A stretch of DNA of 64,000 bases from Aurelia coerulea (taxonomy: Eukaryota > Cnidaria > Scyphozoa > Semaeostomeae > Ulmaridae). The stretch spans positions 17,752,501-17,816,500 of the forward strand of contig CM076952.1 of NCBI GenBank assembly GCA_039566865.1, in the 5' to 3' direction. Position 1 is the stretch's first letter; each line of letters starts with the position of its first letter. The position numbers were made by a program, and so were the translations under genes. Positions 23,099-34,770 of the stretch are shown one piece after another. The notes below the pieces were generated by a model that made no database searches, had not been told where the DNA came from, and saw nothing but the letters and a program-made list of their open reading frames with translations.

Positions 23099-23353
23099 TT
23101 AAAGGTTCAAAAGATACTCTCCAAACCCTGTTTTAAAGCGAGCGATTGATTCTTTCTCACTAATGCTGTCAGGGATATCATTCCAGTTTTTAACACCAGA
23201 GAAGTAGAAACTTCGGTTTGCATATTCTAACCCAACTCTTGGAAGTTGCAAATCTCTGCGATTTCTGGATCTATACTCGGAAATATGGGATCTTTCAGTG
23301 AACTTATGGTGAAAATTGTCGGGACAGAGGTCATGCAAAATTTTGCATGTCAT
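23099..23353 (-). pseudogene. LINE reverse-transcriptase C-terminal fragment
   Basis: 84 codons: KILHDLCPDNF, then RSRNRRDLQLPRVGLEYANR, SFYFSGVKNWNDIPDSIS and a final ESIARFKTGF. This order is characteristic of the tail of jockey/CR1-type ORF2 proteins. The upstream part of the protein is absent, so the copy is 5'-truncated and dead. Confidence 0.8.
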
Positions 23354-23738
23354 GACATGACTCCTTGGTCAAAAGATAACAAAGACTTTACCGTGAGCCA
23401 ATCCAATTACAAATCCATCCGTCCTTATACTTGGCATTCTCTACTATCTTCTTTGCCCTTGCCCTTGTTTGCAATCGTTGCAGTTGGGCTAGTTTGGTGT
23501 TGGAGTGTTGGACAGGGTGCTCCCAGCCTCCTTCCAGCACATTTCAAGTTATTAAAAAAAAACAAAGAGATGTTTCATCGGTTGATTCAACTAACGTATT
23601 ATTGCCCTTATCTCCAGAACTTTGAGAAACATGAATTCTAACAGCAAAACGTTCAGCAAACAAGACGATTACATTAATCATACGCACGATACATTGAACT
23701 ATATAGTGTACGGTCGAAGAGGGCACAACTATAGAAAC

Positions 23739-23953
23739 ACAGGCATCAATTTGGTTTTTGTTGCTGTTTGCCCTATAAGGACACAGACGATAAATTTAAA
23801 CTGAATAACCTTATATGGACATAGATTTTACCCTGAATAGAGGGTGATCCTTAAAGATTAATCAGTGGCTCTGAAGATGCCCTAAATGGACGAAACTAGT
23901 CAGTGTTGAAAGAAAAATCAAAAATCGCAAAAGACCAAATTGATGCCTGTTCC
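23739..23953. mobile_element. ACAGGCATCAATTTGGT inverted-repeat element
   Basis: ACAGGCATCAATTTGGT at 23739 and ACCAAATTGATGCCTGT at the right are exact inverses. The interior carries CTGAAGA...GAAACTAGTC (23871-23901), which resembles a hammerhead core with a poor stem II. An outer pair, ACTATATAGTGTA and TACACTATATACAGT, may be part of a larger element. Confidence 0.65.
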
Positions 23954-24322
23954 TTGAGTAACTCATACACTATATACAGTATAAGACATTCAAATACATT
24001 CGTAACAATACCAACTGTTTCCATTATAGTAGTAGAATCATCGTAGAATCAAGTTGTTCAACTCTAATTCAACCAATCGTGTATATGTAAAAAAATTAAA
24101 GGATGTTAAGCTCCAGTTTGAAAAAAGCACATTTTTGTGTCAAAAAATTAGATACAGGTTAACATCAGCTACTTCAAACTTAGACATTCGAAGAGTTTTA
24201 TTTGAGAAGCTTAGGTCCCGGGCTAGTAGCCAGTGTCGTAAATGTTACGATATTTTTCCTGTCAAAAGTTTCCCGAGAGTTCTAAACCTTTTCTTGCCCT
24301 GACACCAAATGAGCTTCCAAAG

Positions 24323-24724
24323 CAAGGGCGCCTGCCTTGCAGGAACTGTATTTATTCCCAGTACTGTAGAGTAATTGGTGTCCTGTGACCCAGTACAAAG
24401 AGTCAGTCCTGTCAAGGTCAAGATGACGTATGAATAACTTTGTGGTTTTAAATTCCGGTGTTGATGTAATACGAGATCAACTGTTATACGAGTTGGCCAC
24501 AGGGAACCAGACAGCGTGACTTTTGATTGGTCAACACTAACAGATGCTAGAATTTGAAAATCCTTGTAACTAAATAACTTTCTTGAAAGTTTCTTAAAAT
24601 ATACACAGATTAACAGGACTGGGTCACAGGACACCAATTACTCTATGTACTGGGTCACAGGTACAGTACTGGGAATAAACACACTTCCTACAAGGTACAG
24701 TACTGGGAATAAACACACTTCCTA
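24323..24724. mobile_element. CAAGGGCGCC-family TIR element, copy 2
   Basis: The left end, CAAGGGCGCCTGCCTTG, leads into the family's TTCCCAGTACTG block. On the right GGGAATAAACACACTTCCTA appears twice in tandem, and the outermost GGCGCCCTTG is missing. The copy is therefore damaged at its right end. Compare the intact copies at 478-2207 and 55692-56329. Confidence 0.75.
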
Positions 24725-26032
24725 ATTTCAAAACAAGCATTAGCGGAAATCACTGTACAGTGTCAAAACATCTTCAAGTGACTGAGAAAAATTCTGCTGC
24801 AAGTGCAACAGTTTCTCCATTTTTCAAACCCAGAGGTAGTACAGCTCCTTAACTTTTAAAAAATTGAGCAGTTTCATGCCAGCGACATCTTATGAAAAGA
24901 TAATCTAGTTAGTAGTTTGAACTTTTTTGCTAGAAAACTGAATTCTAGGCCTGTTTTCAAGGATATTGAGATTAAGCCATTTTATGAAATAATTTGTAAT
25001 TTGAGAGAAACGACAGATTTTGACACACTAAATGTTTGTATCAGAGTTTAACATGTTAGCTACACATGTATCATTAGTTAAAAGCTAGTAAATTTTCTGA
25101 ACAGTTTTCTGATTCACCAGGTAGTATGTTTATAAAATATTTCCAAGTTTAGAATTAACTGATGCCAACCAAAGTTTATAATTTATATTGCTGTACATAT
25201 TAGACATGTTATAATATCATTAAATCAATAAGCGATAATCATACATATATCAGCCATAATTTGACATCATATTTAAAACTAGTCCATTTGCTAAAGTATG
25301 TGTAAAAAATGTTGATTTTTGAAAGGGTAGGTGGTCGTTTTGGCCAAATGTTATGTTAGTGTTGAGTAGAGCTGAAATATGAGAAAACTCTTAGAGCAGG
25401 AGATGGTTGTTTTGCTATTCAAATAGTGAAACAACCTTCTCCTATGTTAAAGTTGCCTATGCCATAATAATTTCATAGGGTCTACTGGGGAAAAATTGGT
25501 AGGCTGGGATACCATATCATATCATCAGTTATTTAAGCATGGTAGCCCATTCAGGAACGTTGGTCTACAAGGGGCCATGCATCCATTTTGGGGTAAAATG
25601 AGTAATGTTGATTGCTGCAAAACATTAGACCTGGAATTGCTGAATCAACATTTCACTATGTCCAAAGAGGGAAGTTCAAGCCGTTCTAGCTAGAAGAAAA
25701 CCCTTGACAAAGATTTTGGCAAAATCTATCCAAATTTTTCACCCTATACCCATTTTAACCAAACTTACCCTTTTTACCCCAGTAGATACTGTTGAGTCAA
25801 GCAGTGGCAATACTTAATATGCAAGTCCATGGAATTATCTATGGACTCGTGTTAAAGATCACTGGCTAGAGGGGCCTGCTTCTATAGTACTTCAATATTG
25901 AAGTAAAGACATCACCTCTTTTGGTGCATGTTCTCCTACACAAATTCATTCCACAATAAATGTTCTTTCTATTTTCAAAGTGTCTGAAGCAAAATAGATC
26001 TTGGTCAGTGCGATTATGTTAGCCCTAAGTAA
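24725..26032. other. intergenic, no gene seen
   Basis: AT-rich DNA between a MITE and the MFSD1 stop codon. It presumably holds the MFSD1 3' UTR on the minus strand. I see no clear AATAAA signal within 150 bp of the stop, and no repeats beyond short AT tracts. Confidence 0.45.
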
Positions 26033-27631
26033 TCATCTAAGAACATGGGGGTAAACAAATGCTGATGTTCTAAAAGAATCTGGCATCTGGAGGTATGTCC
26101 CACCAACTTTTGATAAAAATCTGCTCCTGATCTCTCCAGCAGATGCTGGTCTTATTGGGCTTCTATATGTAGCAAATTCATCTGTGTTGCTCTCTTGTTT
26201 CCACATCAGTGGCTCCCTTTCTGCTTTCTTTGATATGACATCTTTCATTGCCTCTCTCTTCAACTTGTTGAGCTCTCTTTGTTTGGCAGAGAGGTTCAGC
26301 ACACCTCCTTTTGAAGCATCCCACATGTAGAGTAACACACTTGTAAGCAATGCAGCACAGAGACAGACACTAAAGAACACCTCCAGAATAAGATAGCCAC
26401 TAGTATCACAAATCTTTCCTGCAGCAATTGCAACAACGGCCAGTCCTAAATTCTGAATTGCCTGCATAAAGCCATAGGCAGTGCCAAGCTGATATTCTGG
26501 TATCACCATAGCAACTAGGGGCCATAATGCACAGGCTAGCAGAGAATAAGAAACACCCATAACACTCATTGCAAAATATGGAGTGATGAAAGTGAAGGCT
26601 AGCACTGCATGACTCCCTAGTGTAAATGCTACAGCCACAATCAACCAAATAAGATTCCTCCCTGTTTTGTCGACCAGAATTCCAAGAACAGGAGAAGCAC
26701 CAGCTGAGATCAAGTAAACCAGACTGTTGCAAATATTTGCTTGACTTGGTGTGAGATCCCATTTTGCTTCAAAAAATGCAAGACCAATACCAATGAATGG
26801 AAATACTGCCACATAGTATGTGACACATATTAGGAAGATGAGCCAAGCTGCCATACCAAAGTCTTTCACATCTGTTAATCTGACCACCTCTCCAGTCTTG
26901 GCATCATCCTTCCCTAAAATCCTGCTTGCTCTTTTGTCAAAAAATGCCATGGTGAGGGCTGCGGCTAAAGACAGAAGACAGAACATGCCACCAAACAATA
27001 GCGTATAAGCAAGGACTTTGTACATCTCACCAGGTGGCTCTGGGAAGACATTTGTGAACATGGTATAAATGGGTTGCATGATATTCATGTTAACTGTGCT
27101 GCCAACTCTAGAGAAGCTAAGTTGAAGACCAAATACCATATTGAGTTCATTTCCTTTGAACCATCCAACAGCATACGTGTTTTGGGCAACTGCAAGTGAC
27201 TCCCCTCCAATGCCAAATACGAACCTTCCTACATACATAAGATAAATGCTGTTGAAGTAGGCACCAAGTCCAAAAATCACTTGGCCTACCACGACGAAAA
27301 GGGAGAATATCAAGGTGCCCATTCGAATACCAAAAACACTGTCCAGGAGATAACCACCAAAGAAGCACATGATAACATTTGGCCATGAATACCAAGCATA
27401 GAGATTCATGAACTGTTCGTGTGTTACGTGCATGTCTTTTATGATAACTTGTTGCAAGGCAGCTGGGTTGTCATAGCAGTAGTAACTCCCAAAACTCAGG
27501 AAGCAAATGAAGGCCAACACCATAAAACGATGGGGAGCTTGGCGAGGATCACAGCAAGCTAGGGCTCCACATCCTTCTAATTCATCGCTTTCAACGAACT
27601 CAACGCTTTGTCCTTCAGGATGAGGAGACAT
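26033..27631 (-). CDS. MFSD1-like lysosomal MFS transporter, intronless
   Basis: A 532-residue intact frame in the MFSD1 branch of the major facilitator superfamily, which in vertebrates exports dipeptides from lysosomes with the partner GLMP. About 12 hydrophobic segments are visible. Diagnostic stretches are HRFMVLAFICFLSFGSYYCYD (TM1), QFMNLYAWYSWPNV, GRFVFGIGGESLAVAQNTY (about 136-154) and the half-two motif GILVDKTGRN (about 320). The loop after TM6 is charged (KRASRILGKDDAKTG). The C-terminal tail is longer than in the human protein (532 versus about 465 residues) and contains EREPLM, which fits an acidic dileucine-like lysosomal sorting signal. ATG 27631 begins MSPHPEGQSVEF. It is odd that there is no intron, since vertebrate MFSD1 has many. 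The frame has no damage, so this is either a functional retrocopy or an intron-loss lineage. Confidence 0.93.
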   Translation of the reverse strand: MSPHPEGQSVEFVESDELEGCGALACCDPRQAPHRFMVLAFICFLSFGSYYCYDNPAALQQVIIKDMHVTHEQFMNLYAWYSWPNVIMCFFGGYLLDSVFGIRMGTLIFSLFVVVGQVIFGLGAYFNSIYLMYVGRFVFGIGGESLAVAQNTYAVGWFKGNELNMVFGLQLSFSRVGSTVNMNIMQPIYTMFTNVFPEPPGEMYKVLAYTLLFGGMFCLLSLAAALTMAFFDKRASRILGKDDAKTGEVVRLTDVKDFGMAAWLIFLICVTYYVAVFPFIGIGLAFFEAKWDLTPSQANICNSLVYLISAGASPVLGILVDKTGRNLIWLIVAVAFTLGSHAVLAFTFITPYFAMSVMGVSYSLLACALWPLVAMVIPEYQLGTAYGFMQAIQNLGLAVVAIAAGKICDTSGYLILEVFFSVCLCAALLTSVLLYMWDASKGGVLNLSAKQRELNKLKREAMKDVISKKAEREPLMWKQESNTDEFATYRSPIRPASAGEIRSRFLSKVGGTYLQMPDSFRTSAFVYPHVLR

Positions 27632-28085
27632 GTTGGTTGAGTAATCGCAAGAACTTGAATTTTTCAGTGTTTTTGTTGGCTTTTCTGTCGTCCAAAATGC
27701 TCAACTGCAAGTCATGTGAGGGAAAAAGAACTTCAAAACCAAAATAGCAAACTAACCTCTTTTCCGTGTAGCCTCTGCTTCAATTTATTTCGTGATAAAA
27801 TCATGAAGTACTTACTATTTCTTTTTGTTGCTTTCAAACGGAAAGAAAAGGTTCGCAAAACATTCGGTGTAAAAGAGGCAGTAATTCAGTAATTCAGTAA
27901 GTATTTACGTCTCACATTGGTTCATCAATTTTGATGTAAGGGCAGGAAAAATTGGTGGTTCATTCATTCGTAATTAATCCATCAAATGGCGTCACGAAAT
28001 CTCCCGAAACACCGACGGCGGCACGCACATACAGTCGTCGACGCCATCAGCCAGCTTGGTATAGGTAGGCCTAATGTACTCATGA
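27632..28085. promoter_or_regulatory. MFSD1 upstream region, possibly bidirectional
   Basis: The stretch 27986-28050 is unusually rich in CG dinucleotides (CCGACGGCGGCACGC, CAGTCGTCGACGCC) for this AT-rich window, as an active promoter would be. On the + strand, ATG 27986 in the context ATCAAATGGCG opens 40 codons (MASRNLPKHRRRHAHTVV...). It has possible donors at TTG|GTATAG and ATAG|GTAGGC. It could be the first exon of a divergent gene, but I find no following exon and do not recognise the peptide. Confidence 0.35.
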
Positions 28086-28249
28086 AACATTTGGCCACAT
28101 TTGAGTAAATGAACGGTGATACAGCGACATGATATAAACGTAGCACAAAAGAATGCCACGAGCCACTTTTATGTTTCTATTGTTTTCGTCGATTGAGAAC
28201 ATCAACAATACAATAGGTTATATTTAGATTGACCCGAAGTCCCCCTAGC

Positions 28250-29139
28250 TAAGTTTTGTTTGTTTGTTTGTTAACTTATTTTACATCGATTATCTACATC
28301 TAGCTTGCTATATACAATTTTATATGTACAAGCAAACTAATCCAAATCGATAACAGTGTTTTACTAATTAATTGGAATACACAAAACTAACTTTTGAAGG
28401 CATACTGGTAAGCATTGCATTTACAGTTTGGGCCATTCCACATTTTTATCATACGTAAAACTACTTAAATTTTCGGCGGATTTTATTTCATTTGGCAGTC
28501 CATTCCAGATTTGAGGTCCCAGTGATTGTAGGCTATTAGAACCAAAGGTGACTTGATTTGGTCTATAATATTGCAAATCATTTGGGTTTCGTGATGAGTA
28601 TGCAGAGGATCTAATTTTGAAAATATCATGCATGAAAGATGGATTTAGATTTTTTAAAGTCTTAAAAATCTCAATACAGAGAACTCTCAGACGGGAAACA
28701 TGCATTGTACACCTTTCTGACTTGACAAGTAAGTCGATATAAGATGTATGATGATCATTGTATAAAAATCTACAAAAAATCTAAGGGCACGTTCTTGAAT
28801 CTTTTCGATTTTTTGCAAGGATTTAGCTGATGAGAAGTACCATACCAGAGGGCAATAATCAAAGTTCGAGTATACAAAACTTTGGACTAGAATTTTCCTT
28901 CCTTTTTGTGAAATAAATGTTTTGAGCCGTTTTAAGACATTAAGCTGTGATGCAGCCTTCCTGCAAAGTTCAGATATATGCGGTTCAAAATTTAGTTTAT
29001 AATCTAATTGAATACCTAGTAGTTTGACAGTTTCTTCAGACTTTATCAGTTTACCTTGGATGTTGAAATCTTGTCCACTGGTATTTGCTTGATCCTTTCT
29101 AATAAGGAGTGCGTGGAACTTTTCCAGATTTGCTATCAT
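28250..29139 (-). pseudogene. broken non-LTR retrotransposon (RT C-terminal third)
   Basis: Two minus-strand frames, 28687-29139 and 28421-28705, make up one reverse-transcriptase tail with a frameshift near 28700. The first holds VKLLGIQLDYKLNFEPHISE, KAASQLNVLKRL, SNFDYCPLVWYFSS and KIEKIQERALRF, the typical post-catalytic region of jockey/CR1-like ORF2. The second ends with NDLQYYRPNQVTFGSNSLQS and LGPQIWNGLPNEIK. The catalytic palm and endonuclease are absent (5' truncation). The 3' UTR runs to about 28250 and ends near a GTTT microsatellite. Confidence 0.85.
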
Positions 29140-31146
29140 TTAAAGTTAGCAAGTTGCTGTTAACTCCATTGAATTACTTTAAATTTGGTTGTAGCATTAG
29201 GCCTAAGCATGCTCTAATGTTTCATCAATACGCTCTGTTTTTGACTGAAATTTTGGTTCTTAGATAACTACAAGCCAAAAATTTAACCCAGGTTGATTGA
29301 AAGGGCATACACTTTCGGAACAAGCTATTTCTATTGTTTGTGTCCAGGCCAATATTTGAGATATTTCAAGAAAATAGCAGTCAGAAATCACGTTTATCTG
29401 ATGACCTTCATTATATCAGCGATGCGGAAGGAAATGCAACATACAGCAGCCCACATCAACGGAAATATGGCAAACAAAAGAGGTACGAAGACTTGCATCA
29501 TATGAAATTGACAAGCTCCTTCTCATTTCAAGGCCCCTGAGCTTCATTTCCTGAATAGTGTCCCAAAATACCCAATGTCCCATAATACCTGAAACCAGTT
29601 TCAGTTTTCAGTTTTATTGACAAATATATCTCAGTAAATCTAAGTATGAAAACATAACCTAGCTTAAAATAAACAATTAATATACATGATACAAGCCCAG
29701 TATGGAAAGTATGGCAGATGCACACCCGATATTTTTGTTTGAGTTGCTGCTTGCACACCTGAGTGATTTACGGTAAAAACGACGAAGCAGAAACTGAGTG
29801 CGCATGCGCGAAAATTGGTACCTTTCAGCCTCCCAAGCACAATTGAAAAATTGAAAGGGTGTTGGCGATGATGACAATTGGCTGCCAATAATTCAATTGT
29901 GCTTTATATACCGATAAGAAAGCTTTAAAGGTCAATTTAAAATACTTTTAAGCATTTTTTATTTGAAAAGTTTCAGGATGTGCACACTTGAACTGCACAC
30001 TTGCTGACTGTTGCACACCGCACACTTAGAAATTTCAAAAAAATATTTTAGCTAAAAAACAAAATACCAGAATAACATGAAAAACATAAAACCACTCCGG
30101 CCCCATATCAAATAGGGATCAAATAAGTTATAGATGTCTGCAGGAAACTTGCAAAGATGCACATTCTTGGCTCCACATTAGCTATTCAACAAGAGATTGA
30201 ACATCATGTTCCAGGGGCGGGGGATGCAAAGAGGGCGCCAAAAATGTGATAGAAAGAGCGCGTACCAAAGGCACGCAAACATTTTTTGACTCCTATTTAA
30301 GAAAATTCTTTGATTTCCCCCCATATTTAGATTGAAGCAGTCAACAAAGAGTGCATTTGGGTCAGGATGAGGAGGGGCGCTTTTCTCGCCAAAAAAGGGG
30401 CACCAAGCTGAGTTTGCATGCCCCACTTGCCCCCTAAATCCGTCACTGTTGTTCAACCATTACTACTAGAAAGGGTGTTAAGTAGAAAACATGATTTTGG
30501 CACATGAGCCCATGAAAATTAAGAAAACAGTTTTATTTCATTAGTATCTAGTGAATAAGCTTTCATTTGTTGTAATGCTCAACAGTAAAACTTACCTCAA
30601 AGGTAGAAGAATTTTGTTCTGAAATCTCAAGGTCACAATTTGAAGGACTTCTTTATAACGAATTTTCACAAGCAGATTTACCGGACATCCCCCTGATAGT
30701 CTTCATAACTTTGAGATGCCAAAGAAATAGGTAGGTCGCTATAAAAAAGTGAAGAAACCATTTTAGCCAAACTCCTGAACATTGATTTGGGATTTTGAGA
30801 CCTGTCCAAATCAGATTTCAGCTGGGGCATGTTCAAATTTTGACTGGAAGTCACATTTTTTAAATGACATCAGAAACATCAAATTTCCCTTCAAATGTTA
30901 ATTACATTTTTGGATAGAGGGTGGCTATTTGAAAAACTTGATCGATGTTTTTTGATCGTTTTCAGTGTTTTCGAAAACGAGAATTTTAAGAAACTCGCCC
31001 CTTTCTCTCTAAAAACTGAAAATGAAAAAATTGCAAAAAACCTAGAATCTAATTCAGGCTTTCTGCTAAAGATTAAGTCATAAATCTTCAAAATCGGCCC
31101 AGTGTACGATTTATCGTGGCCTGCCAAAAGTGTATAGTTTCTTTTA
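29140..31146. other. intergenic, no gene seen
   Basis: AT-rich sequence with scattered GCACAC motifs (29735-30030). A possible hAT-like MITE at about 30213-30450 has CAGGGGCGGGGG at one end and CCGTCACTG at the other, with no clear duplication. No exon is supported. Confidence 0.4.
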
Positions 31147-31154
31147 GGCGAACA

Positions 31155-31860
31155 AGGGCGGGCATGTCACACTGGTAACGATGGTCCTACCTTTGTCCGA
31201 AAGCTGGTAGTTAACGAGAAATTTTTGCACCACCTTTGTCCCAAAAACTGGTAGTTTTTGATGGCAAATTTCCGCTGTTATTTTTGTCAATTTGGTGGAC
31301 AATTTCAACATGATTTATCATTGACGATGTTTGTCCCAAAAACCGGTAGTTTTGACCAAATACTGTTTTTCGAAAGCAAATGGTAATTTTAGATATGAAG
31401 GTATAAGTGTCCCAAAACCGGTTGCCGGACAATGGTAGGACCACCTTGATGAAAAATCTTAAATTCTGGTCTTTTTTTCGGAAATTTGTCAGACAAAGGT
31501 AGACCCGCTTTGGTGAAAAATTGTAATATCTGGTCTTTTTTCCGTAAATTTGGTGGACAAAGGTAGAACCGCTCAAGTGAAAATTCAAAATACTGGTACT
31601 TTCTGGTTAAATTTGGTGGACAAAGGGAGAACCAGCTTACAGGTAAACTTCAGGATTTTGATTAGATAGGAGGTTAGAAAGCTTGATTTTTGTGACAAAC
31701 TGATGGAATAGGAAGATTGACATTCAAATTTCACCTTTGTCCTAAAACTGGTTGTTTTTGGGCAGGAAAGTCGTCCTATGTGACAAAAGAACCGGTTATT
31801 TTTTCCAATTACTCTGGACAAACATGGGGTCAAATATTGTACAGAACTTGCCCGCCCCTG
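31155..31860. mobile_element. hAT-type non-autonomous element, 706 bp
   Basis: Flanked by the exact 8-bp duplication GGCGAACA (31147-31154 and 31861-31868). The ends are AAGGGCGGGCA and TTGCCCGCCCCTG. The interior is built from repeated phrases (TTTGTCCCAAAAACTGGTAG, GGACAAAGGTAGAACC) in both orientations. It has no transposase frame. Confidence 0.85.
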
Positions 31861-31868
31861 GGCGAACA

Positions 31869-32171
31869 CAGTAGTATTCATTCCATCTAAGTTGGACCTT
31901 TCGTTCCAACATTATCAACGATTATATACAACAGGTTTCTTTATGAAATTTGCAAAAATGGGTGAAGGCCAGATCAAAGTTTACTCAGGCAACAACAACC
32001 TGTTACCTTCATGGGAGAGTTGAGCACCACACAAGAAGATCTACTGACAAGATAGTCTTCTCGGAAAATTCAGTCCTGAAGCAACGTAAATGGTAAATTA
32101 TTACTACTCTCGAGTATAAAACTTTAAAAACTTTCAACTTGTTTTTTTTTTCAGGAAAGCGGTGACCAGCT
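31869..32171 (+). promoter_or_regulatory. BUD31 upstream region with a 5' UTR splice acceptor
   Basis: A pyrimidine run ending TTTTTTTTTTCAG at 32154 lies 17 bp upstream of the BUD31 ATG and looks like a real acceptor. A candidate donor, ATG|GTAAAT at about 32093, would leave a 62-bp intron in the 5' UTR. The transcription start would then lie in 31880-32090. I see no TATA box. Confidence 0.5.
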
Positions 32172-32606
32172 ATGCCTAAAGTCAAGAGAAGTCGCAAGCC
32201 ACCTCCAGATGGCTGGGAACTAATTGAGCCAACATTGGAAGAACTGGACCAGAAAATGAGAGAAGTAGAGACAGAACCCCATGAAGGAAAACGGAAGGTC
32301 GAGTCATTGTGGCCAGTATTCAGAGTGCACCATCAAAAGTCTCGCTATATTTATGATTTGTATTACAGAAGAAAAGCCATAAGCAAAGAACTTTATGACT
32401 ACTGTTTGAAAGAGAACTATGCTGACAAAAATTTGATTGCAAAGTGGAAAAAGCAAGGTTACGAAAATCTTTGCTGCCTGCGGTGTATACAGACAAGGGA
32501 TACAAATTTTGGTTCAAACTGCATTTGCCGCGTGCCAAAAAGCAAACTTGAGGAGGGGAAAGTTGTAGAGTGTGTTCATTGTGGATGTAGAGGCTGCTCT
32601 GGTTAG
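32172..32606 (+). CDS. BUD31 (G10) spliceosome-associated zinc protein
   Basis: 144 residues, exactly the length of human BUD31, and colinear with it from MPKVKRSRK to the final [12 protein letters not shown]31 is a core protein of activated spliceosomes and binds zinc clusters near the catalytic RNA. The conserved [20 protein letters not shown] block, then [12 protein letters not shown] and the C-terminal C-x-x-C-x-C-x-x-C cluster, are all present. The basic N-terminus (KVKRSRK) is the usual nuclear signal. The whole CDS is one exon, and an acceptor just upstream suggests a spliced 5' UTR. Vertebrate BUD31 coding sequence is split, so introns were lost here or this is a retrocopy under selection. 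It lies upstream of HASPIN on the same strand, separated by 3.8 kb of transposons. Confidence 0.97.
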   Translation: MPKVKRSRKPPPDGWELIEPTLEELDQKMREVETEPHEGKRKVESLWPVFRVHHQKSRYIYDLYYRRKAISKELYDYCLKENYADKNLIAKWKKQGYENLCCLRCIQTRDTNFGSNCICRVPKSKLEEGKVVECVHCGCRGCSG

Positions 32607-34770
32607 ATTTGACAATATTTGAAAAAACTTCTTTTGAGCCATTACAGTAGTGTGTATTTCATTGCATATTTTACTTGTCATTGTATATTGAAAAAGTCAC
32701 TGAAATATACATAACTTCTTCTGCAAATCTTCTACCGGGTGAGTCAGAAAAAAGAATCCCCGCTTGGAAGGCCACTGCTCCATGAATATCAAAGCAATAA
32801 TATTGAAAACTGTCTTGTTTTATTGCCAATGTTCAATTGGGTTCAGTAATTTACCCGGCCTTAACCGGCCATTCCTTCCCCTTGATATGGGTGATTTTCT
32901 GCAGAAAGCCCCTTCCAAAAACCTGCAAAAACGAACGAAAATAATGAGCAAATTTTCTTTCCTAAAATTGATAACTCTGACAAAAATTCATGTAAGTTGT
33001 CCTCTTGGGAGAATGGAATCCGCCCTGGATAGGTCATTGATACCAGGGGGAGGACTTGTTCATCCTCCCCAAGAGGATAGCACGTGCTAAAGCGTCCACA
33101 AGTCATTGCTGTAAGGTAAGGCAGAAATGTTCGGGAAATTTGTTCATGATTTTGGGCACGTTTTGAAGGTTTTTGAGGAGGCTTCCTCGAGAAAATTCCT
33201 CATAATTTCAGAATGAAGTGGTCGATTTTATAGTAGATTTGAACATTTCTACCATTAAACTATATATTTGCCAATATCATTGCCTTGATATCCAGAATGA
33301 AACACGAAATGCTCTAACAAGCTCAATTATGAACCAGAAAACTGAACTGTTTCCCCTTTATAACGGGCAGTGAAGTTTTTTATTCCTTGTCATTGGGGGC
33401 TATGAAAAAGATTTCTGAAAAAGTCAAATATACTCCCTGAGGTAGATACTTTATGACACGCCCCTAGAAAAACATTTCTGTGAAAAGGAGGAAAAATTTC
33501 TGCGGATAAGCAGAAGTGCTAACGGGAGATGGATCTGTCACAGCTTTGCTACGGATCCAAAGTTGTGCTGGTACAGTCTAAACGGGGTGTGAACAGAGCG
33601 ATGTTTTTATGCGTTTAGTAGAATCTTGATGTTCCTTCCTTTTTTGCCTGCTACCTTTTGTTTCTAATAGTACTCTTTGAGGAGGAACTGGAATGGTTTG
33701 TGCTATGGCGAGGCCGCAGTGATGGCACACGATAGAGGAAGATGGAGAACCCTCGGGAAAGTTAGAATCTTCGAATGTGCCTAAAAGAGAGGGAAGATAT
33801 AATGCCACTCACTTGAGCATTTCGTATAAAAATGTACAGAAATGTCGCTTGGTCCAAACTCTTTTAAAGGAAAGCCAAAATGCTATTATTCGGGGGAGGG
33901 GACCCAGGGGGTTCCTGACTGATATTCATCACTGACACGTATGTGCCCGTCCGCCCTGGGTACCAGACCCTCCAATGAGATTGTGTCTGATACCCAGGGT
34001 AGTGGCCATTTTTGTGTCCTGCATAAGGGAGGTATTTTCCCAGGGGGGTACTCAGGTGTGTTTGGGATAGGGGTGCTCAGGCTGGGGTTCAACGCATCAA
34101 CCCAAAAAAGTAATTTCTAGCAAGAAAATAGACCCAAAAAAATAGATTTTCCGACCTTACATTCCCAAAAGTTATGAGTATCTTAAAAGTCAGTATCTTA
34201 AATCTGCATAAAAGTGCCCTAACTCATTAGATTTCTCATACTGTATTTAGATATTTATGTTTTTTGATTTTTGTACTGTTACTTGATTCTAATTTTTTTG
34301 TAAATTATATTTTCCCCAATTTGTTTACTTTTTCTCATATTTGAGACCCAAAAAAGTAAGCCAGAATTTCTTGAACCCAAAAAATAACTGTACAAATCAT
34401 TAACGCAAAAAATAATCCTTGCCTAAATTTTAGACCCAATAAAGTAACCTGAGCATCCCTGTCCTGAATATACCAGAGTACCCCCCCTGGGGGTATTTTA
34501 ACCCGCATCCAAACCTGGAGATATTCACTAACAACTGGCATCCAATCAAGCATCTGGACACTAGATTTCTTCAAAAAGTTTGGGAAATTCCAAGCAGTTT
34601 TTTGTCCTGGTTGCGTTTTATGAAGTTAGGTGAGAACTGAGAAAAATCTTCACATCTTTGTTTTGTCCTCTTCGCTCATTCTCTGTCTGATTGGTCTGTG
34701 AAAATGAGGCTTTGGGGTCGGGGCGTGCCATCGAAGCTTTAAAAACGTACCCGATCCTTATACCAATTTT
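32607..34770. other. intergenic, MITE-filled
   Basis: The BUD31 3' UTR should lie in the first few hundred bases; no AATAAA is evident. 32737-33330 is a partial MITE (next entry). 33890-34500 has G/C-run ends (GGGGGAGGGGACCCAGGGGG and CCCCCCCTGGGGGTA) and an internal palindrome, TACCAGACCC ... GATACCCAGGGTA, related to the element at 7084. No exon is seen. Confidence 0.45.
32737..33330. mobile_element. CCGGGTGAGTCAG MITE, right end lost
   Basis: It starts CCGGGTGAGTCAGAAAAAAG, preceded by TA. It contains the palindromic core TCCTCTTGGGAGAATGGAAT ... CATCCTCCCCAAGAGGAT and follows the intact copy at 58138-58753 in the other orientation up to the GATATCAAGGCA-like block. The distal inverted end is not recognisable. 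Confidence 0.7.
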
